Below are positions 1-11,363 of a stretch of 64,000 nucleotides of DNA, piece by piece. This DNA is from Procambarus clarkii (lineage: Eukaryota > Arthropoda > Malacostraca > Decapoda > Cambaridae), in the NCBI RefSeq assembly GCF_040958095.1, contig NC_091215.1, positions 32,014,534 to 32,078,533 of the forward strand, given 5' to 3'. Within the stretch, counting starts at the first letter, position 1. The number at the start of each line of letters is the position of its first letter. Below the pieces are notes generated by a model. The model did no database searches and was not told where the DNA came from. It worked only from the letters and a program-made list of their open reading frames with translations. The translations under genes and the position numbers were made by a program.

Positions 1-524
<524 letters not shown>

Positions 525-525
<1 letters not shown>

Positions 526-729
526 ACTCACCTAGTTGTGTTTGCGGGGGTTGAGCTCTGGCTCTTTGGTCCCGCCTCTCAACCGTCAATCAACAGGTGT
601 ACAGATTCCTGAGCCTATCGGGCTCTGTCATATCTACATTTGAAACTGTGTATGGAGTCAGCCTCCACCACATCACTTCCTAATGCATTCCATTTGTCAA
701 CCACTCTGACACTAAAAAAGTTCTTTCTA

Positions 730-733
<4 letters not shown>
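525..733 (-). mobile_element. LINE-A (CR1/L2-like) 3' end, 5'-truncated
   Basis: Read on the minus strand this encodes the end of a LINE reverse transcriptase ORF (motifs NFFSVRVVDKWNAL and EADSIHSFKCRYDR then stop) followed by a short 3' UTR containing CTCAACCCCCGCAAACA. The 3' end (left) abuts the TG/GA array; the 5' end breaks into another (TG)n at 734. The same unit recurs at 14269, 43420, 44712, 46801 and 53461. The clade call rests on the C-terminal RVVxxWNxLxxxVVxAxSxxSFK pattern of CR1/L2-type RT proteins. Confidence 0.8.
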
Positions 734-804
<71 letters not shown>

Positions 805-842
805 TGAGAGAGAGAGAGAAAGAGAGAGTGGGGGGGGGGGGG
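734..842. repeat. (TG)n array followed by GA tract and G run
   Basis: About 34 TG units to 802, then GA repeats and a 12-base G run. It lies directly at the truncated 5' side of the LINE-A fragment. Confidence 0.95.
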
Positions 843-1410
843 AGAGGTGACAACAGATTCCAGTACAGGATAAGGCCTGACAGGCAGCCTTGTGTCGTTC
901 TCTGTTAAGTGAATTGATAGTTCACTTGGGGTGACTTGTGTTGCACCGCTCCAGGTGCTCCAGAGCCCTGAGGAACTGGGCGGGGGGAAGAGGGAAGACG
1001 GGGGGAAGAGGGAAGACTGGAGGGAGAGGGTTAGTGTGGAGGGAAGAAGGAAGGGAGGGAAAGTGTGGACAATAAAGAAGGGCCAACACAACTGAAATAA
1101 GGTGAAAGATTTATATATCTGTAAATAAGAAATGAGGAAACGTTAAGTGAAAAGAAGGACTAGAGGAGAAAGGGGGAGAGAGAGAGAAGGGCCAGAGTGA
1201 CAGGCACACACAATCACTTCTCCCCTCTCAACCCTCTAGCAACCTCAGCATATATTGAGTGCAAGACTGAGGGAATAATGCCAGAAACAAACGACTTTGC
1301 TTTCACATCGTGTTCGAAATGACAGGCACCACAGCAGACTAACTTGGCCGCGGGCAATCGTCGCACCAACACAATATTCAGCCATCTCCTGACATTAAAC
1401 ACAAGTTGTT
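843..1410. other. No gene recognised; purine-rich stretch
   Basis: No conserved reading frame. At 980-1075 there is a short G/A-rich stretch with two copies of GGGGGAAGAGGGAAGAC. The open frame over this interval on the minus strand is low-complexity and partly LINE-A. Confidence 0.5.
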
Positions 1411-1690
1411 GTTTTTTCTACCACAGACGTGGCCACACATTTACAATGCTAATCAGAATATATACATTTTCTTCTGTCCTCCTATGGACAGGGTTAGAGA
1501 TGTGTTAAACATATAGTTTAGGGCTTTATTGAACAATCAACCACAGAAGGTGATTCGTTGCTTTTAAAAGGCTAAGCTAACCTACATACGTAAATACATA
1601 GATACACAGCTTTACGTATGCCCTACATAAAGTGTTCGATGTGTCTTTTACATAGTGTCATTAATGTGCATTTACAAAGGTGAAATGTAA
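1411..1690 (+). repeat. Unclassified interspersed repeat R5, copy 1
   Basis: Matches 23900-24135 in reverse complement: both contain CACAGACGTGGCCACACATT, ATTTTCTTCTGTCCTCC and a stretch around CTTAGCC/AAAAGG. The aligned part is roughly 230 bp at perhaps 80-85 percent identity by eye. No coding or terminal motif identifies the class. Confidence 0.7.
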
Positions 1691-1694
1691 TTTT

Positions 1695-2325
1695 GATCAG
1701 CTTCCATATATACTTTATACACATACATATACATACACACACACATATACGTACATATACATATATACATACAAATTAAACACAAGGTACCGGAGCCGTC
1801 GCGTGCGTACGCCAAGACGCTCTCCCTACACACCTTCTCCAGCCTCTCCTTCAACAGTGATACAGCCTACAGCTACTCTGGAAGCATTGCACAAAACAAG
1901 GCTGTTGTGCCCATGAAAGTTGACGTGTTGTACTTCTGAAGGATATCAAAAAAAGTGAAACAGAATAACCATGAATCTAAACGAAGTCCTAGGCTTAACA
2001 TACGCATTATTATGCCTATATACAATTAATAATACAAAATGTGGTTTTCATTTTTGTGCAACAATACATACTTTGTAGTGCCATACCTTGTAGCTACAGG
2101 AACTGATATTTTTGGATGAAAGGTTGACTTTGTAGTTGAACTGTACGACAGATTTGTACGACAATTCTTTCGTAGTTGAGCGACACACAACATCCGATTC
2201 TCTCAATAAACTTATAAACGCCACCAGTGAGTTTATTGAGTTAAAAGAACAGCACTAGAAGTTTCTTTTTATTATTAACACATTTAGGTACATTTGCATT
2301 TGTGTAGCTGCCCTAAACTATATGA
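1695..2325. other. No gene recognised; AT-rich, short (ATACAC)n
   Basis: ACATATAC-type simple repeat at about 1715-1770, then AT-rich sequence without a credible reading frame or known repeat. Confidence 0.5.
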
Positions 2326-2327
2326 AG

Positions 2328-2354
2328 GTTTTTTGACACAGTGTGTCAAAAAAC
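2328..2354. repeat. 27-bp near-perfect palindrome
   Basis: GTTTTTTGACACA at 2328-2340 and its exact complement at 2342-2354 around one central G. It lies just beyond the expected 3' end of the minus-strand LINE remnant that follows. Confidence 0.85.
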
Positions 2355-2399
2355 TAGCAACGTGATGCTAAAAGTCTCTATCTCGCAGGATGGTTTTAG

Positions 2400-2890
2400 T
2401 CATTCAGTGTCATATGTTCAATAACCTGCACTGGCAAATTTTGGGTGCATTGTGAGGATATCTTCAAGAATACGAGAGTGAATAAAGCAATTGCAAAGCG
2501 CCAGGTACCTCATGCCAACGGGTCTGATTGGTCAAATAACTGAGCATTCAGTGATGTAGTGTGGGAGATCATGCCGCAGTTCCTGCTCACAGAGTTTGCA
2601 CCTGGGGCGCTCAGGATTGGGAGATCCGTCACCTGTAGCCACCTGCCACAGGTAATGATAACCCAATCTGATCCTTGCATTCACTGTGTCGCACAGTCTG
2701 GTGGACGTTTTGTGCTGCCCATAAACATAGGTTTCAAAACTGAACAAATCATACCTTTTTATACTGGCGCTTTCTGGTCGTTGGGAGTTAGTAATTTCTC
2801 TCCAATCAGACCTGAGTGTGCGGCTCGCGAAATTGACATTCTGCTCCGTTTTCTGTTTTGGGTCCTCTGTAGGTTAGGATAGGGGATTTT
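2400..2890 (-). pseudogene. I-group LINE ORF2 C-terminus fragment (lineage B)
   Basis: The minus-strand open frame at 2532-2747 carries ARIRLGYHYLWQ followed by a CCHC motif (C-x2-C, then DLPHYITEC). This parallels the intact LINE-I C-terminus, which has ARIRLGYKYPWRF and then C-x2-C-x9-H-x4-C. Sequence identity is low, so this is a different, older lineage and not a copy of the element at 5758. Flanking sequence looks like decayed LINE, with no continuous frame. It is non-functional: no RT or endonuclease part is present. Confidence 0.7.
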
Positions 2891-3389
2891 AGTACGACAG
2901 TTTCTTGACGTTGGGAAATCTTTGGAGAATGATCTGCTTTAGCGTACTCTCTACTCACCTGTAACGTACCAAGACATGTTCCCTGAGCAACATGCATTTA
3001 TTGCAAATTTACAATGCCTATCACCAAATATACAACACCATCTTCCTAGCTCAATATTAACTAATATATACATTGAATTTGCTTTGTATGAAAAAGTAGT
3101 GAAATGTTGGGAAGTTCTCTGGGAGAGGGATACCTAACTTACAATAACATGAGAGTACTGAGTCGTGTGACATTGTCTTCCGAGAGGAATGTTTAATCAA
3201 AGCCTCGGTGCGTCTTAACCGACCGCTACCCACAACAAATTCACACAAATTCCGACGAATTTTCCTGACATCTTGTATGTGTAGAGGAGTATGCTGGGTA
3301 GGTTGGTCGATGAAAATTAGAGACCAACTTGTTCTTTACCTGTGTGGTTTTCTTTTCAAGAGAAGCACTGAAACTTGATTTGTTGAGTA

Positions 3390-3575
3390 TTTTACCAGGC
3401 AGAAACCAAGATCACATGAGGCTGCTATTGATCAACAAAACCGCTTTCGACACAACTAACAGGGAACTACTTTTAAAACAACTAGCCTTGTTTGGCGTTA
3501 AGGGAAGACTGTTGACATGGATCAGGGAAATACCTGAGTAACAGAATGGTCTCAGTCTTTAAAAAGAGGTTAAAA
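3390..3575 (+). pseudogene. LINE reverse transcriptase fragment
   Basis: The translation NKTAFDTTNRELLLKQL...GVKGRLLTWIRE matches the RT block A region of non-LTR elements. LINE-I has VDIKGAFD...MGVKGRLMKWVEDYL in the same place. The first catalytic aspartate position appears changed (INKTAFD), and the frame stops at 3541, where the following bases continue the homology out of frame. A SINE lies directly downstream. Confidence 0.65.
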
Positions 3576-3593
3576 TTTATAACTGCCCCCCAA

Positions 3594-3834
3594 GGAGCCG
3601 GTCGGCCGAGCGGACAGCACGCTGGGCTTGTGATCCTGTGGTCCTGGGTTCGATCCCAGGCGCCGGCGAGAAACAATGGGCAGAGTTTCTTTCACCCTAT
3701 GCCCCTGTTACCTAGCAGTAAAATAGGTACCTGGTGTTAGTCAGCTGTCACGGGCTGCTTCCTGGGGGTGGAGGCCTGGTCGAGGACCGGGCCGCGGGGA
3801 CACTAAAAAGCCCTGAAATCATCTCAAGATAACC
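3594..3834 (+). mobile_element. SINE family 1, full-length, tRNA-derived
   Basis: The tRNA-like head at 3594-3668 has an A-box region (GGCCGAGCGGACAGCACGC) and a B-box (GGGTTCGATCCCAGG), closed by an acceptor-like GCCGG/CCGGC pairing. The body has TTCTTTCACCCTATGCCCC, ACCTAGCAGTAAA and GGCCTGGTCGAGGACCGGG, and the 3' end is ATCTCAAGATAACC. The same structure is at 39955 and, diverged, at 29996. Expected to be a Pol III-derived element, not a tRNA gene. Confidence 0.9.
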
Positions 3835-4069
3835 CATTAAGTTAATAGTGAAGCCCGACACTTTTCAGTGTTTTCACGCACAAATTTATATTTAACATAC
3901 CCACACTAGCTGGCGAAGCTGTCGTCCACTATGCAGATATATAAACACTGTACCTTACCAAATACATAATTCGATTCGACATAACTTGAATCACTGACTA
4001 TAAAAACAACGTTGAATCTGGTCTCATCATCTCGGTAACAAAACCACAAAACCTCTGCAACCTTAAACC

Positions 4070-4266
4070 CAACCACTTGGGCTAGGCGGTAGAGCGACGG
4101 TCTCGCTTCATGCAGGTCGGCGTTCAATCCCCGACCGTCCAAGTGGTTGGGCACTATCCCACCCCCTCTCCCCACCTAATACATCCCTAATCCTTATCCT
4201 GACCTCTTCCAAGTGCTATATAGTCTATTGGCTTGGCGCTTTCTCCCTGATAGTTCCCTTCTGCAA
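4070..4266 (+). mobile_element. SINE family 2, full-length, tRNA-derived
   Basis: The head begins AACCACTTGG and closes with its complement CCAAGTGGTT at about 4139, an acceptor-stem-like pairing around an A-box (GGCGGTAGAGCGACGG) and B-box (GGCGTTCAATCCCCGACC). The tail contains CCTTATCCTGA, AAGTGCTATATAGTCT and GGCTTGGCGCTTTC. Partial copies lie at 31105, 35517, 36090 and 49840. Confidence 0.85.
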
Positions 4267-4410
4267 CCTTAAGGTAAAAATGACCCAGTTCTCAGAGTCA
4301 ACAGTCAAAACACACAAAGATCTGAAAGCATTTGCTTGTTGGAATATTGTGTCCGTGTTAATCCTTGACTATTTTACAGATCCAAAATAAGTGTAAACAG
4401 GTGCGCCAGC

Positions 4411-4500
4411 ACCACAACAACGGCTGCGCCACACAGCTGCACCACAACAACGGCTGCGCCACACAGCTGCACCACAACTACGGCTGCGCCACACAGCTGC
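4411..4500. repeat. 30-bp tandem repeat, 3 copies
   Basis: Exact 30-bp period with one substitution; each unit contains CGGCTGCGCCACACAGCTG. The open frames through it are repeat products. Confidence 0.95.
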
Positions 4501-4589
4501 ACTATCACTATAACATCTGCACACTCCAGCACAGGAGGAGGCGGGAACATATTGGCACGGCCGGCTGGTATTATAGAAACAACTTGTCA

Positions 4590-5300
4590 ACTATTGATCT
4601 GTTGCTTGACGTTCCATCCCGCTTCGTCATGGGAGCCCTTCCTCCCACCCTCTCTCCACTCCCACCCTCCCACGCCAACGTCCCCACCACCACTCTTCTT
4701 GCCTACACTATTTCCTCTCCCTTCCTATTCCCCTTCCCGCCCCCTTCCCATCAGGTCCCTTCCCCCATCCGAGTCTCTCCCCAGGTCTCACTCCCCACCA
4801 TTTCCTGTCACCTGTCGATCACAAATTGGTATGAATGAAGTGGTTTGTGTTCCTGGCCCGCCATGAACTTCCTTTCCCAGACAAATTCTCTGCCTCTCAC
4901 ATATATTTTGGATCCTGCAGTTCCTCGAGGACTATTCATCAGGAACAGTGATCCACTAAACTGTTGAACTCCCCCTTTCCAAAGAGTTATTACACATTCA
5001 TTTATGCAGATTTAATCTCTCTTTCCTTTCCAACACAGTTCAATTTTGTTCTCGTACTCTCTCTCTCGGTATGTGTTTACGTCCTTTAGATCTCGCTTAT
5101 ATTTACGATTCGCAATTCAGTAACATTTTGTGAACGACCAAATTCGTGAAATTTCCACCGGATTAGAATGTGTGATCTTCCCAGAGCCTGGCTCTCTCTC
5201 TCTCTCCTGGCTGCCTGATCTCCACACTTCTCGACGACTGTGTTGTGTTGTGGTGCGCCTCTTCCCTCCTCCGTGCCACAGCACTCCCTGCCGGCAACAC
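4590..5300. other. No gene recognised; pyrimidine-rich tract then unique DNA
   Basis: 4635-4800 is C/T-rich on the plus strand. The rest to 5300 shows no conserved reading frame or repeat that I recognise. Confidence 0.5.
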
Positions 5301-5306
5301 ATTTAC

Positions 5307-5372
5307 AAGATTGATTGATTGATGAAGGTTAAGCCACCCAAGAGGTGGCACGGGCATGAATAGCCCGTATAA
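5307..5372 (+). repeat. Short hairpin-bearing repeat R4
   Basis: Contains (GATT)n, GCCACCCAAGAGGTGGC and ACGGGCATGAATAGCCCGT, two consecutive perfect hairpins. A near-identical unit begins at 59447. Confidence 0.75.
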
Positions 5373-5639
5373 CATTTACAAGGATAATAATGGAATTATA
5401 TCTGTAGACTGCGACAGTTCTATAAGGTTAAGTCAGGTGAAAGTTGGAGCAGAATTTAAGTGACTGTTAAGTGAAGTTGGTTTGTAAAGATTAGTGTAAG
5501 TTTGGATACATTGGGGAGTGAGCCAGTTTCTCCCAACACAACTGTGGTTTAAGTGCTGTTGTCAAATACGTAAATCATTTCATGATTTAGTTTTATAATA
5601 TAATAGTGATGTATTGGATATATCAACACCCCACCTGCT

Positions 5640-5757
5640 TCAACCCTCCCCTTCCTCGCCCTTCTCGCCCCCCCCCCAGCCTTCTCGCCCCCCTCTCCCA
5701 GCCTTCTCGCCCCCCCAGCCTTCTCGCCCCCCCCAGCCTTCTCGCCCCCCCCAGTTG
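5640..5757. repeat. C-rich minisatellite, left part
   Basis: Units of the form CCAGCCTTCTCGCCCCCC with variable C runs. The same unit resumes at 12163 on the far side of LINE-I, so the element appears to split one array. Confidence 0.9.
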
Positions 5758-6331
5758 TCCTCAAGCTAGAGGAGGAGCAGGCAGGATGTATCCATCCTCC
5801 TGTTTGACATAGGCCTAGGCCTAAGGTCTAGTCTTCAGTGCGCCAAGTAGATCAGCTACAGAGGCACTAAGTGTGCACCGCCCCTCCTACCAACTGTGGT
5901 AGGCCCTAGACGTGTGGATTGGCCAGAAATTAAGGCAGCAATTGTTAATGTGGCAATATCGAGGCCTGCTGAGGGGAAGTTGTGAGGTAGGAGTTCTGAC
6001 GTAGGTTGGGTCGCCTCGCGGTACCTGAAGCCTGGGGCCCCACGCGCGTGAAAAATAGCCTTTGTGCCCTCCCTACCCAAGGTCGTGGTCTGTGTGCGCG
6101 ACTAGTGTGTTTACACAAGCGACTGCCAGGGCACACCATAGAGTACCCCTACGCTACGTGTGAGTGTAAACCTTGTGCCTTGTAGGTGTATATATGTACA
6201 TGTGTGCGTACGTAGGGCAGAGTGCAGTGTTGAAGACATACCACCCAACAACACATGAAGTGAGCCGCAGCAAATAGATGGTTGCTGACACGAGAAGTAA
6301 GACTTCTAAGAGACAACAACAACAAGTGACC
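5758..6331 (+). promoter_or_regulatory. LINE-I 5' UTR, presumed internal promoter
   Basis: Precedes ORF1. It includes a 14-bp palindrome (TAGGCCTAGGCCTA, about 5811-5824) and an initiator-like TCAGTG at 5835-5840. I-type elements are transcribed from an internal Pol II promoter in this region; that role here is inferred from family knowledge. A GT-rich stretch lies at 6160-6215. Confidence 0.5.
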
Positions 6332-6560
6332 ATGGCTGGTGTACCCGGGAACCATAACGACCCCCATCCCCGCCAGGGGCCCCTGGGTGATGGTCCACAC
6401 CCGGGGCCCTCCGGTCGGGATCCCAGCCCTGGGCCCTCCAACAGTACTGATACAGGAGACTCTACAATAGACGATGAAGGTTTCCAAGTAGTCCAAGGTA
6501 GAAGAGGCAGGAAACGGGATAAGTCACGGCGACAGGATGAGCAGCAACAGCAACCTCAGC

Positions 6561-6601
<41 letters not shown>

Positions 6602-8158
6602 CGACGACGACACGACGAAGACAGTGAGTGGCACACCCTAATCTTTCCTGCAGGGGTAATGACAGCATCAGAGAAGTTTAGATGGATTATTGAGGCCGCC
6701 CGCGCCCACAGAGGAAATTATTGTATAGAGAGCAGGTGTGTAGGTGGCAATGTTAGTGCACGGGTGCAGGGTTACAGTGCCCTGAAGTACTTCACAGAGA
6801 CCAGTCTCGAGTATCTTGGTAAGAATGTCAAATTATTAGAAGCAAACCCACAGACAAGACAAACTAAAATTATAATTAAGAACTATAGCATTCATGTTGA
6901 CGTGGAATATCTCAAGGACTATACCGAGATTGTTTGGGTCGAGCGCAACACCGGACCAGGGGGACTGCCCAAAAATCAAGCAATTGCTATGTGGAAGGGA
7001 GAGCTGCCCCAAGTCATTAAAATACCAGGCATGAGGGCGTGCAAAGTGGAGAGGTATATTGGCAGTCCGTCCTTGTGTGGCAACTGTCAACGGTGGGATC
7101 ACAGAACGTGGCAATGTGATCGCCCAATTAGGTGTGGGTGTTGCAGTGGCTCTCACGACACCAAGCAGTGTCTGGACAAGCTTAAACAGGGTGGGGGTAG
7201 CGGGGTAATACCTAAATGTGTCAACTGCAAGCAGGACCACCATGCCTGGAACAGATATTGCAGCAGGAGGCCTGACTGGCAGGGCTTGAGAAGGACGCCG
7301 ACGCAGACGCAGACAGCAGGTGGACCAGTAAACAGGGGCGGGAATGGCTCCGTGAACAGTACCACAGCAAGCCAGGGTCCAGCCTCCAGTAGGCAGACAC
7401 CAGCCTGGGGTAGTGGTGGAGTGACCCACCACCACCCCGCACAGGCCCAACCAGACCCCATTTCTCTCACAAACCCACTTACCTCAACCCCGCTCACTAA
7501 CCCCAACCTCATCTCCCTCACTAACCCCAACCCTACCCCAACCAACAACCCCATTCCTGCCTCATCACCCATACCCCCTAACGCCTCCCAGTCAACCAGC
7601 CCTTCCGCCTCTCAGGCGACCCTCCCTTTCCCCCACCCTACCACTCCCCCGCCTCACTCACCAGTCAACACCTCACTGGGTCCAGATAAAACAATGCCGC
7701 CCGGTATGGAAGCAATGATTACCCACATGATAAAAAATCACCCACTCATGCAAGAACTAATAAGCAAGCAAAATAAACTTGAGAATACCCTATGTACAAT
7801 CCAGAAGACCCAGGAGGACATACTTCACATTCTGCAGGGCCTGAAGTTGCCTCAGGCGAGTTCAGCAGGTTGCAACTTGGTGCATGGGGATGCAACACGA
7901 GCCACGGCACATAACAGCAGACTCAGTGCTACCCAAGTGAACTCAGTGCGACCCAGTGAACACACCACCACCAGTGAACACAACAGCACCACCAGTGAAC
8001 ACAACACCACCAGTGAACACAACACCACCAACAGCACCACCAGTGAACGCAACACCACCAGTGAAGACAACAGCACCACCAGTGAACACAACGACACTAG
8101 TGTACACAACACCACTGACCACTGGCACTGGCATACAAACAGTACCACCAGCACATGA
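6278..8158 (+). CDS. LINE-I ORF1, gag-like RNA-binding protein
   Basis: A 626-residue frame. The likelier start is Met19 at 6332, where GTGACCATGG is a strong Kozak context. The protein would coat element RNA in ribonucleoprotein particles, as ORF1 products of I/Jockey-group elements do. Residues 20-60 are Pro/Gly-rich; 89-108 form a polyglutamine run encoded by CAA/CAG repeats. Three zinc knuckles follow: C267-x2-C270-x4-H275-x4-C280, C286-x2-C289-x3-H293-x4-C298 and C314-x2-C317, then His and C328. Residues 340-470 are Pro/Ser/Thr-rich low complexity, 475-522 look helical or coiled-coil, and 556-615 are TTSEHN-type repeats. The frame is intact, but its last 200 bases overlap the ORF2 open frame one position forward. 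Confidence 0.92.
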
Positions 8159-11100
8159 CGGTGGTGCAACACCACATACAACACCACCAGTGAACACACT
8201 CTCACCAGCAACAACACCACACACAGTACATCTGATGACCAACACCTCCACAATGGATAACCACGCTGAAGAAAGTCTCACTATCCTACAATGGAACTGC
8301 AATGGCGTTCGCAATAGAATTAATGACATCATACAATACGCTCGTGAACACCAAACTGACGTCATAGTGCTACAGGAGACAATGGTAGGTGATGACTTCA
8401 ACCCAAGGTTCAGCGGTTATCGCAAGTTCTCCCTGCCACATGGGGAAAGAAAACGGGGTCTCATCACTTATGTAAATAACAACATTCCCGCACAGATTAT
8501 TGATGACCTGCAAATGGGGGATGAGTTTGAATCACTGGGAGTAACCCTTTACTTAAACAATAATGCTCTACATATAATCAACCTATATGTGCCACAGAGT
8601 AAACTTGACCTTGACGCACTGCCTGAGTTTGTTAATGAAGAACCTACCCTGCTGGTTGGTGACCTGAATGCCAGACACCCACACTTTGGTGCCAACTGTC
8701 ATCAGCCCAATGTCAATGGACGGAAACTGTCACTCTTTGTCAGGGGAAGTGAAAACCTTAGGGTCCTGGGTGATGAACAGCCAACTCACCTCAGAGGAGG
8801 AAGATTAGATTATGCTCTCCTGCTGAATGCACAGGACACGGATGCCAGTACACACATTGTGCACAGTTTATGTAGTGACCATTGGGCACTGATTACCACC
8901 GTCGACATGAGCAAGAGAAGGAAAGAGACAAATAAAAGAAAAAGGTTATCACTCGGACCAGATATGAGGCCGCACTTCATAAACAGGATGAGTGACTGGT
9001 TCACGGAATACCAAATCCCAGAAGACATTAACACATTTGTTGATGACCTTAACCACCAAATTGAGAGCTGTCTAAGAGTTCCGCGCCGTACGCCTGGGCG
9101 AAGTAACCCTCAGAGGAAGAAAATAAAATGGTATGAGAATGATTACATAAAGATGCTTAACGCAAATGTGCGAGACATGAGTAGAGAGTACCGGAGACAT
9201 CCCACTGAAAGTAACCAAGAGTTGTTTAAGACAGTGTGTCAAGTAGCCAGGGAAGAGAAGATTAAAGAGCGGGAAAGACAATGGCTTGAGTTCACTAGCT
9301 CTATTGGACGGGAAACATCTGCAAGACAAGTGTGGGCAAAAATTCAGATAGCTAAGGGGGGCAGAGCCCGGCCTGCGGCTCACAAAGACCCCCAGGGTAA
9401 GGCTGAGGAACTAATTCACAAGTGGAGTGATGCAGCATCCTCCTCCTCCCTCCCTGCAGAAATCAGCAGGGAACAGCTCCTGCGACATGATGACAGAAGA
9501 ATTAGGATAACAAGAGCACTGTCTAGTGATGACGAGTATGGGGAACCAATCACAGCCCAAGAAGTAAGGGGCGCTATGAAAAAGGGTAAAAGTACAGCAC
9601 CTGGTGAAGATGGCGTCACCTACGACATACTCAATGCACTGTGTGCAGTGTCTGGGAATCCACTACTCCACCTGTTTAACAAGTCATTCCTAAGTGGAGT
9701 GTTGCCCACACAATGGAAACACGCAATAATTATTCCCATACCGAAGCCTAATGACCCTGGTAATTACAGACCTATCAGCCTCGTGTCATGCACTTGCAAG
9801 ATGCTTGAAAGGATCATCCTAAACCGACTGTTGCACAAAATAGGCAGGTTAGGGGAGGGGGTCAATGGATTTGTTAAAGGACGGAGCACAGCAAATTGTA
9901 TAGTTAATTACTTGGTTAATGACACGGCTAGGTACTCTGTATTTGTTGACATCAAAGGAGCCTTCGACAAAGCACAGGGGATTGCGATCCTGGACGAGCT
10001 TGCATGCATGGGTGTCAAGGGGAGACTCATGAAATGGGTTGAAGACTACCTCACAGGAAGGGAAGCCAAGGTTTGCTTCAATGGAGCAGTCTCCAGAACA
10101 ATGAGTATGGAACTCGGGACCCCCCAAGGCGGAGTCTTAAGCCCTACACTATTCAATGTACTTATGAACGCCATTGCAAATATTGATTTTCCGGAAGGAA
10201 CACAACAAGTGGGATATGCAGATGATGTCCTAATACAAGCTCCCACCTTGGGAAAAATTGAACAGTCCATTGAACTCCTCGGAAGGAAATGTATTGAGCT
10301 CGGTTTCACTCTCTCCACAAACAAGACGAAGGCATACTCCCATCACAAGCGGAGAGCAAATGAAGAACTGCAAATTAATGGTGTAACACTTGAATGGGTT
10401 GACCACTACCGGTACCTTGGCGTCACTGTCGGCTCTAACAAGGGAAAGAAAGAGGAGCTCAATCAACTCATAGGAACATGCAAAAGTCGACTCAAGGCAC
10501 TGAAAGCTATGACCTGGAATGGACATGGAGCCTCAATTGCCGTGCTCAAAATGATGTACACAGCCTATGTGCGCTCCGTCATAGACTATGCCGCACCAGT
10601 ACTGTGCACCTACTCCCAAACCGATATGAAAAGGCTTGAAAGCATTCAAAATGAAGCCATGACAATCATTCTTGGAGTCCCAAGAACTGCCAAAACGTCT
10701 AATCTACGAGAGGAGTTGTCCCTTCCCAGTATTAAAAACAGAATTCAGGAGCTGAATGCTAAGCTTGCAATTAGGATAGCCAGAGATCCCCATTACAATG
10801 ATATTGCCAAGAAAAAACTGAGCTCTGTGCTACTTTCAGGGGGAAACAGGAGAAGCAAAAAATGGCATCACAGAGCAGTCTGCTACCTTGAAGAGCTTCA
10901 CCTGCTTGAGCAAGCCCGTGAGCTCCTGCCTGTAGAGAGGTTACCTCCCTGGGAGGATGACTCATGCAAGATCATCATCAATGAAATGGCAATGAAAAAA
11001 TCCAACATGATACCACAAGAAATGAGGCACAAGTATCTCGAGGACATTTATAAAGAAGCCGGAGATGAACTAGATCAAATCTACACTGACGGGTCATCTA

Positions 11101-11363
11101 ATCCTATCAATGGCAGGGCTGGTGCAGCATACACGGTAATCAAGGATAATACCTTCCAACGCAGAAATGAAGAAAAAGCACGTATTGAGAACTATGCCTC
11201 TTCAACGCAAGCAGAGCTAACTGCCATTGTTATGGCGTTAAGGTTTCTTGAACGGAACACTAATGGTGCAGTGATTTGCACCGATTCAAAAGCAGCACTG
11301 CAAAGCCTAAGTAAAAATCAGGCAGAAAATCTTGCAATAGTCGCTGAATCAAGAGAGCTGTGA
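7956..11363 (+). CDS. LINE-I ORF2: endonuclease-reverse transcriptase-RNase H (truncated by frameshift)
   Basis: Makes the enzyme that nicks target DNA and copies element RNA at the nick. The frame opens at 7956 but residues 1-93 are TTPPVN repeats; likelier starts are Met94 (8235) or Met100 (8253), just before the first domain. EEP endonuclease spans about 108-315: QWNCNG, catalytic LQET (140-142), GDLNARH (235-241), SDHW (307-310). RT spans about 530-830: Asp665 in VDIKGAFD, GTPQGGVLSP (721-730), YADD at 754-757. RNase H starts about 1042 with Asp1045 (YTDGSS), Glu1087 and Asp1110. The frame then stops at 11361, before the last RNase H residues, which continue in another frame from about 11357. 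All visible catalytic residues are present, so the frameshift is the only obvious lesion. Confidence 0.93.
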   Translation: MNTPPPVNTTAPPVNTTPPVNTTPPTAPPVNATPPVKTTAPPVNTTTLVYTTPLTTGTGIQTVPPAHDGGATPHTTPPVNTLSPATTPHTVHLMTNTSTMDNHAEESLTILQWNCNGVRNRINDIIQYAREHQTDVIVLQETMVGDDFNPRFSGYRKFSLPHGERKRGLITYVNNNIPAQIIDDLQMGDEFESLGVTLYLNNNALHIINLYVPQSKLDLDALPEFVNEEPTLLVGDLNARHPHFGANCHQPNVNGRKLSLFVRGSENLRVLGDEQPTHLRGGRLDYALLLNAQDTDASTHIVHSLCSDHWALITTVDMSKRRKETNKRKRLSLGPDMRPHFINRMSDWFTEYQIPEDINTFVDDLNHQIESCLRVPRRTPGRSNPQRKKIKWYENDYIKMLNANVRDMSREYRRHPTESNQELFKTVCQVAREEKIKERERQWLEFTSSIGRETSARQVWAKIQIAKGGRARPAAHKDPQGKAEELIHKWSDAASSSSLPAEISREQLLRHDDRRIRITRALSSDDEYGEPITAQEVRGAMKKGKSTAPGEDGVTYDILNALCAVSGNPLLHLFNKSFLSGVLPTQWKHAIIIPIPKPNDPGNYRPISLVSCTCKMLERIILNRLLHKIGRLGEGVNGFVKGRSTANCIVNYLVNDTARYSVFVDIKGAFDKAQGIAILDELACMGVKGRLMKWVEDYLTGREAKVCFNGAVSRTMSMELGTPQGGVLSPTLFNVLMNAIANIDFPEGTQQVGYADDVLIQAPTLGKIEQSIELLGRKCIELGFTLSTNKTKAYSHHKRRANEELQINGVTLEWVDHYRYLGVTVGSNKGKKEELNQLIGTCKSRLKALKAMTWNGHGASIAVLKMMYTAYVRSVIDYAAPVLCTYSQTDMKRLESIQNEAMTIILGVPRTAKTSNLREELSLPSIKNRIQELNAKLAIRIARDPHYNDIAKKKLSSVLLSGGNRRSKKWHHRAVCYLEELHLLEQARELLPVERLPPWEDDSCKIIINEMAMKKSNMIPQEMRHKYLEDIYKEAGDELDQIYTDGSSNPINGRAGAAYTVIKDNTFQRRNEEKARIENYASSTQAELTAIVMALRFLERNTNGAVICTDSKAALQSLSKNQAENLAIVAESREL

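Noticed and set aside
3594-3668. tRNA gene (also at 29998 and 39957)
   Set aside because: A- and B-boxes are present, but the same head is followed by a shared SINE body and end in several copies; tRNA-derived SINE heads, not tRNA genes.
6836-7572. Minus-strand frames up to 204 codons opposite ORF1
   Set aside because: Antisense shadows of a well-supported gag-like coding sequence.
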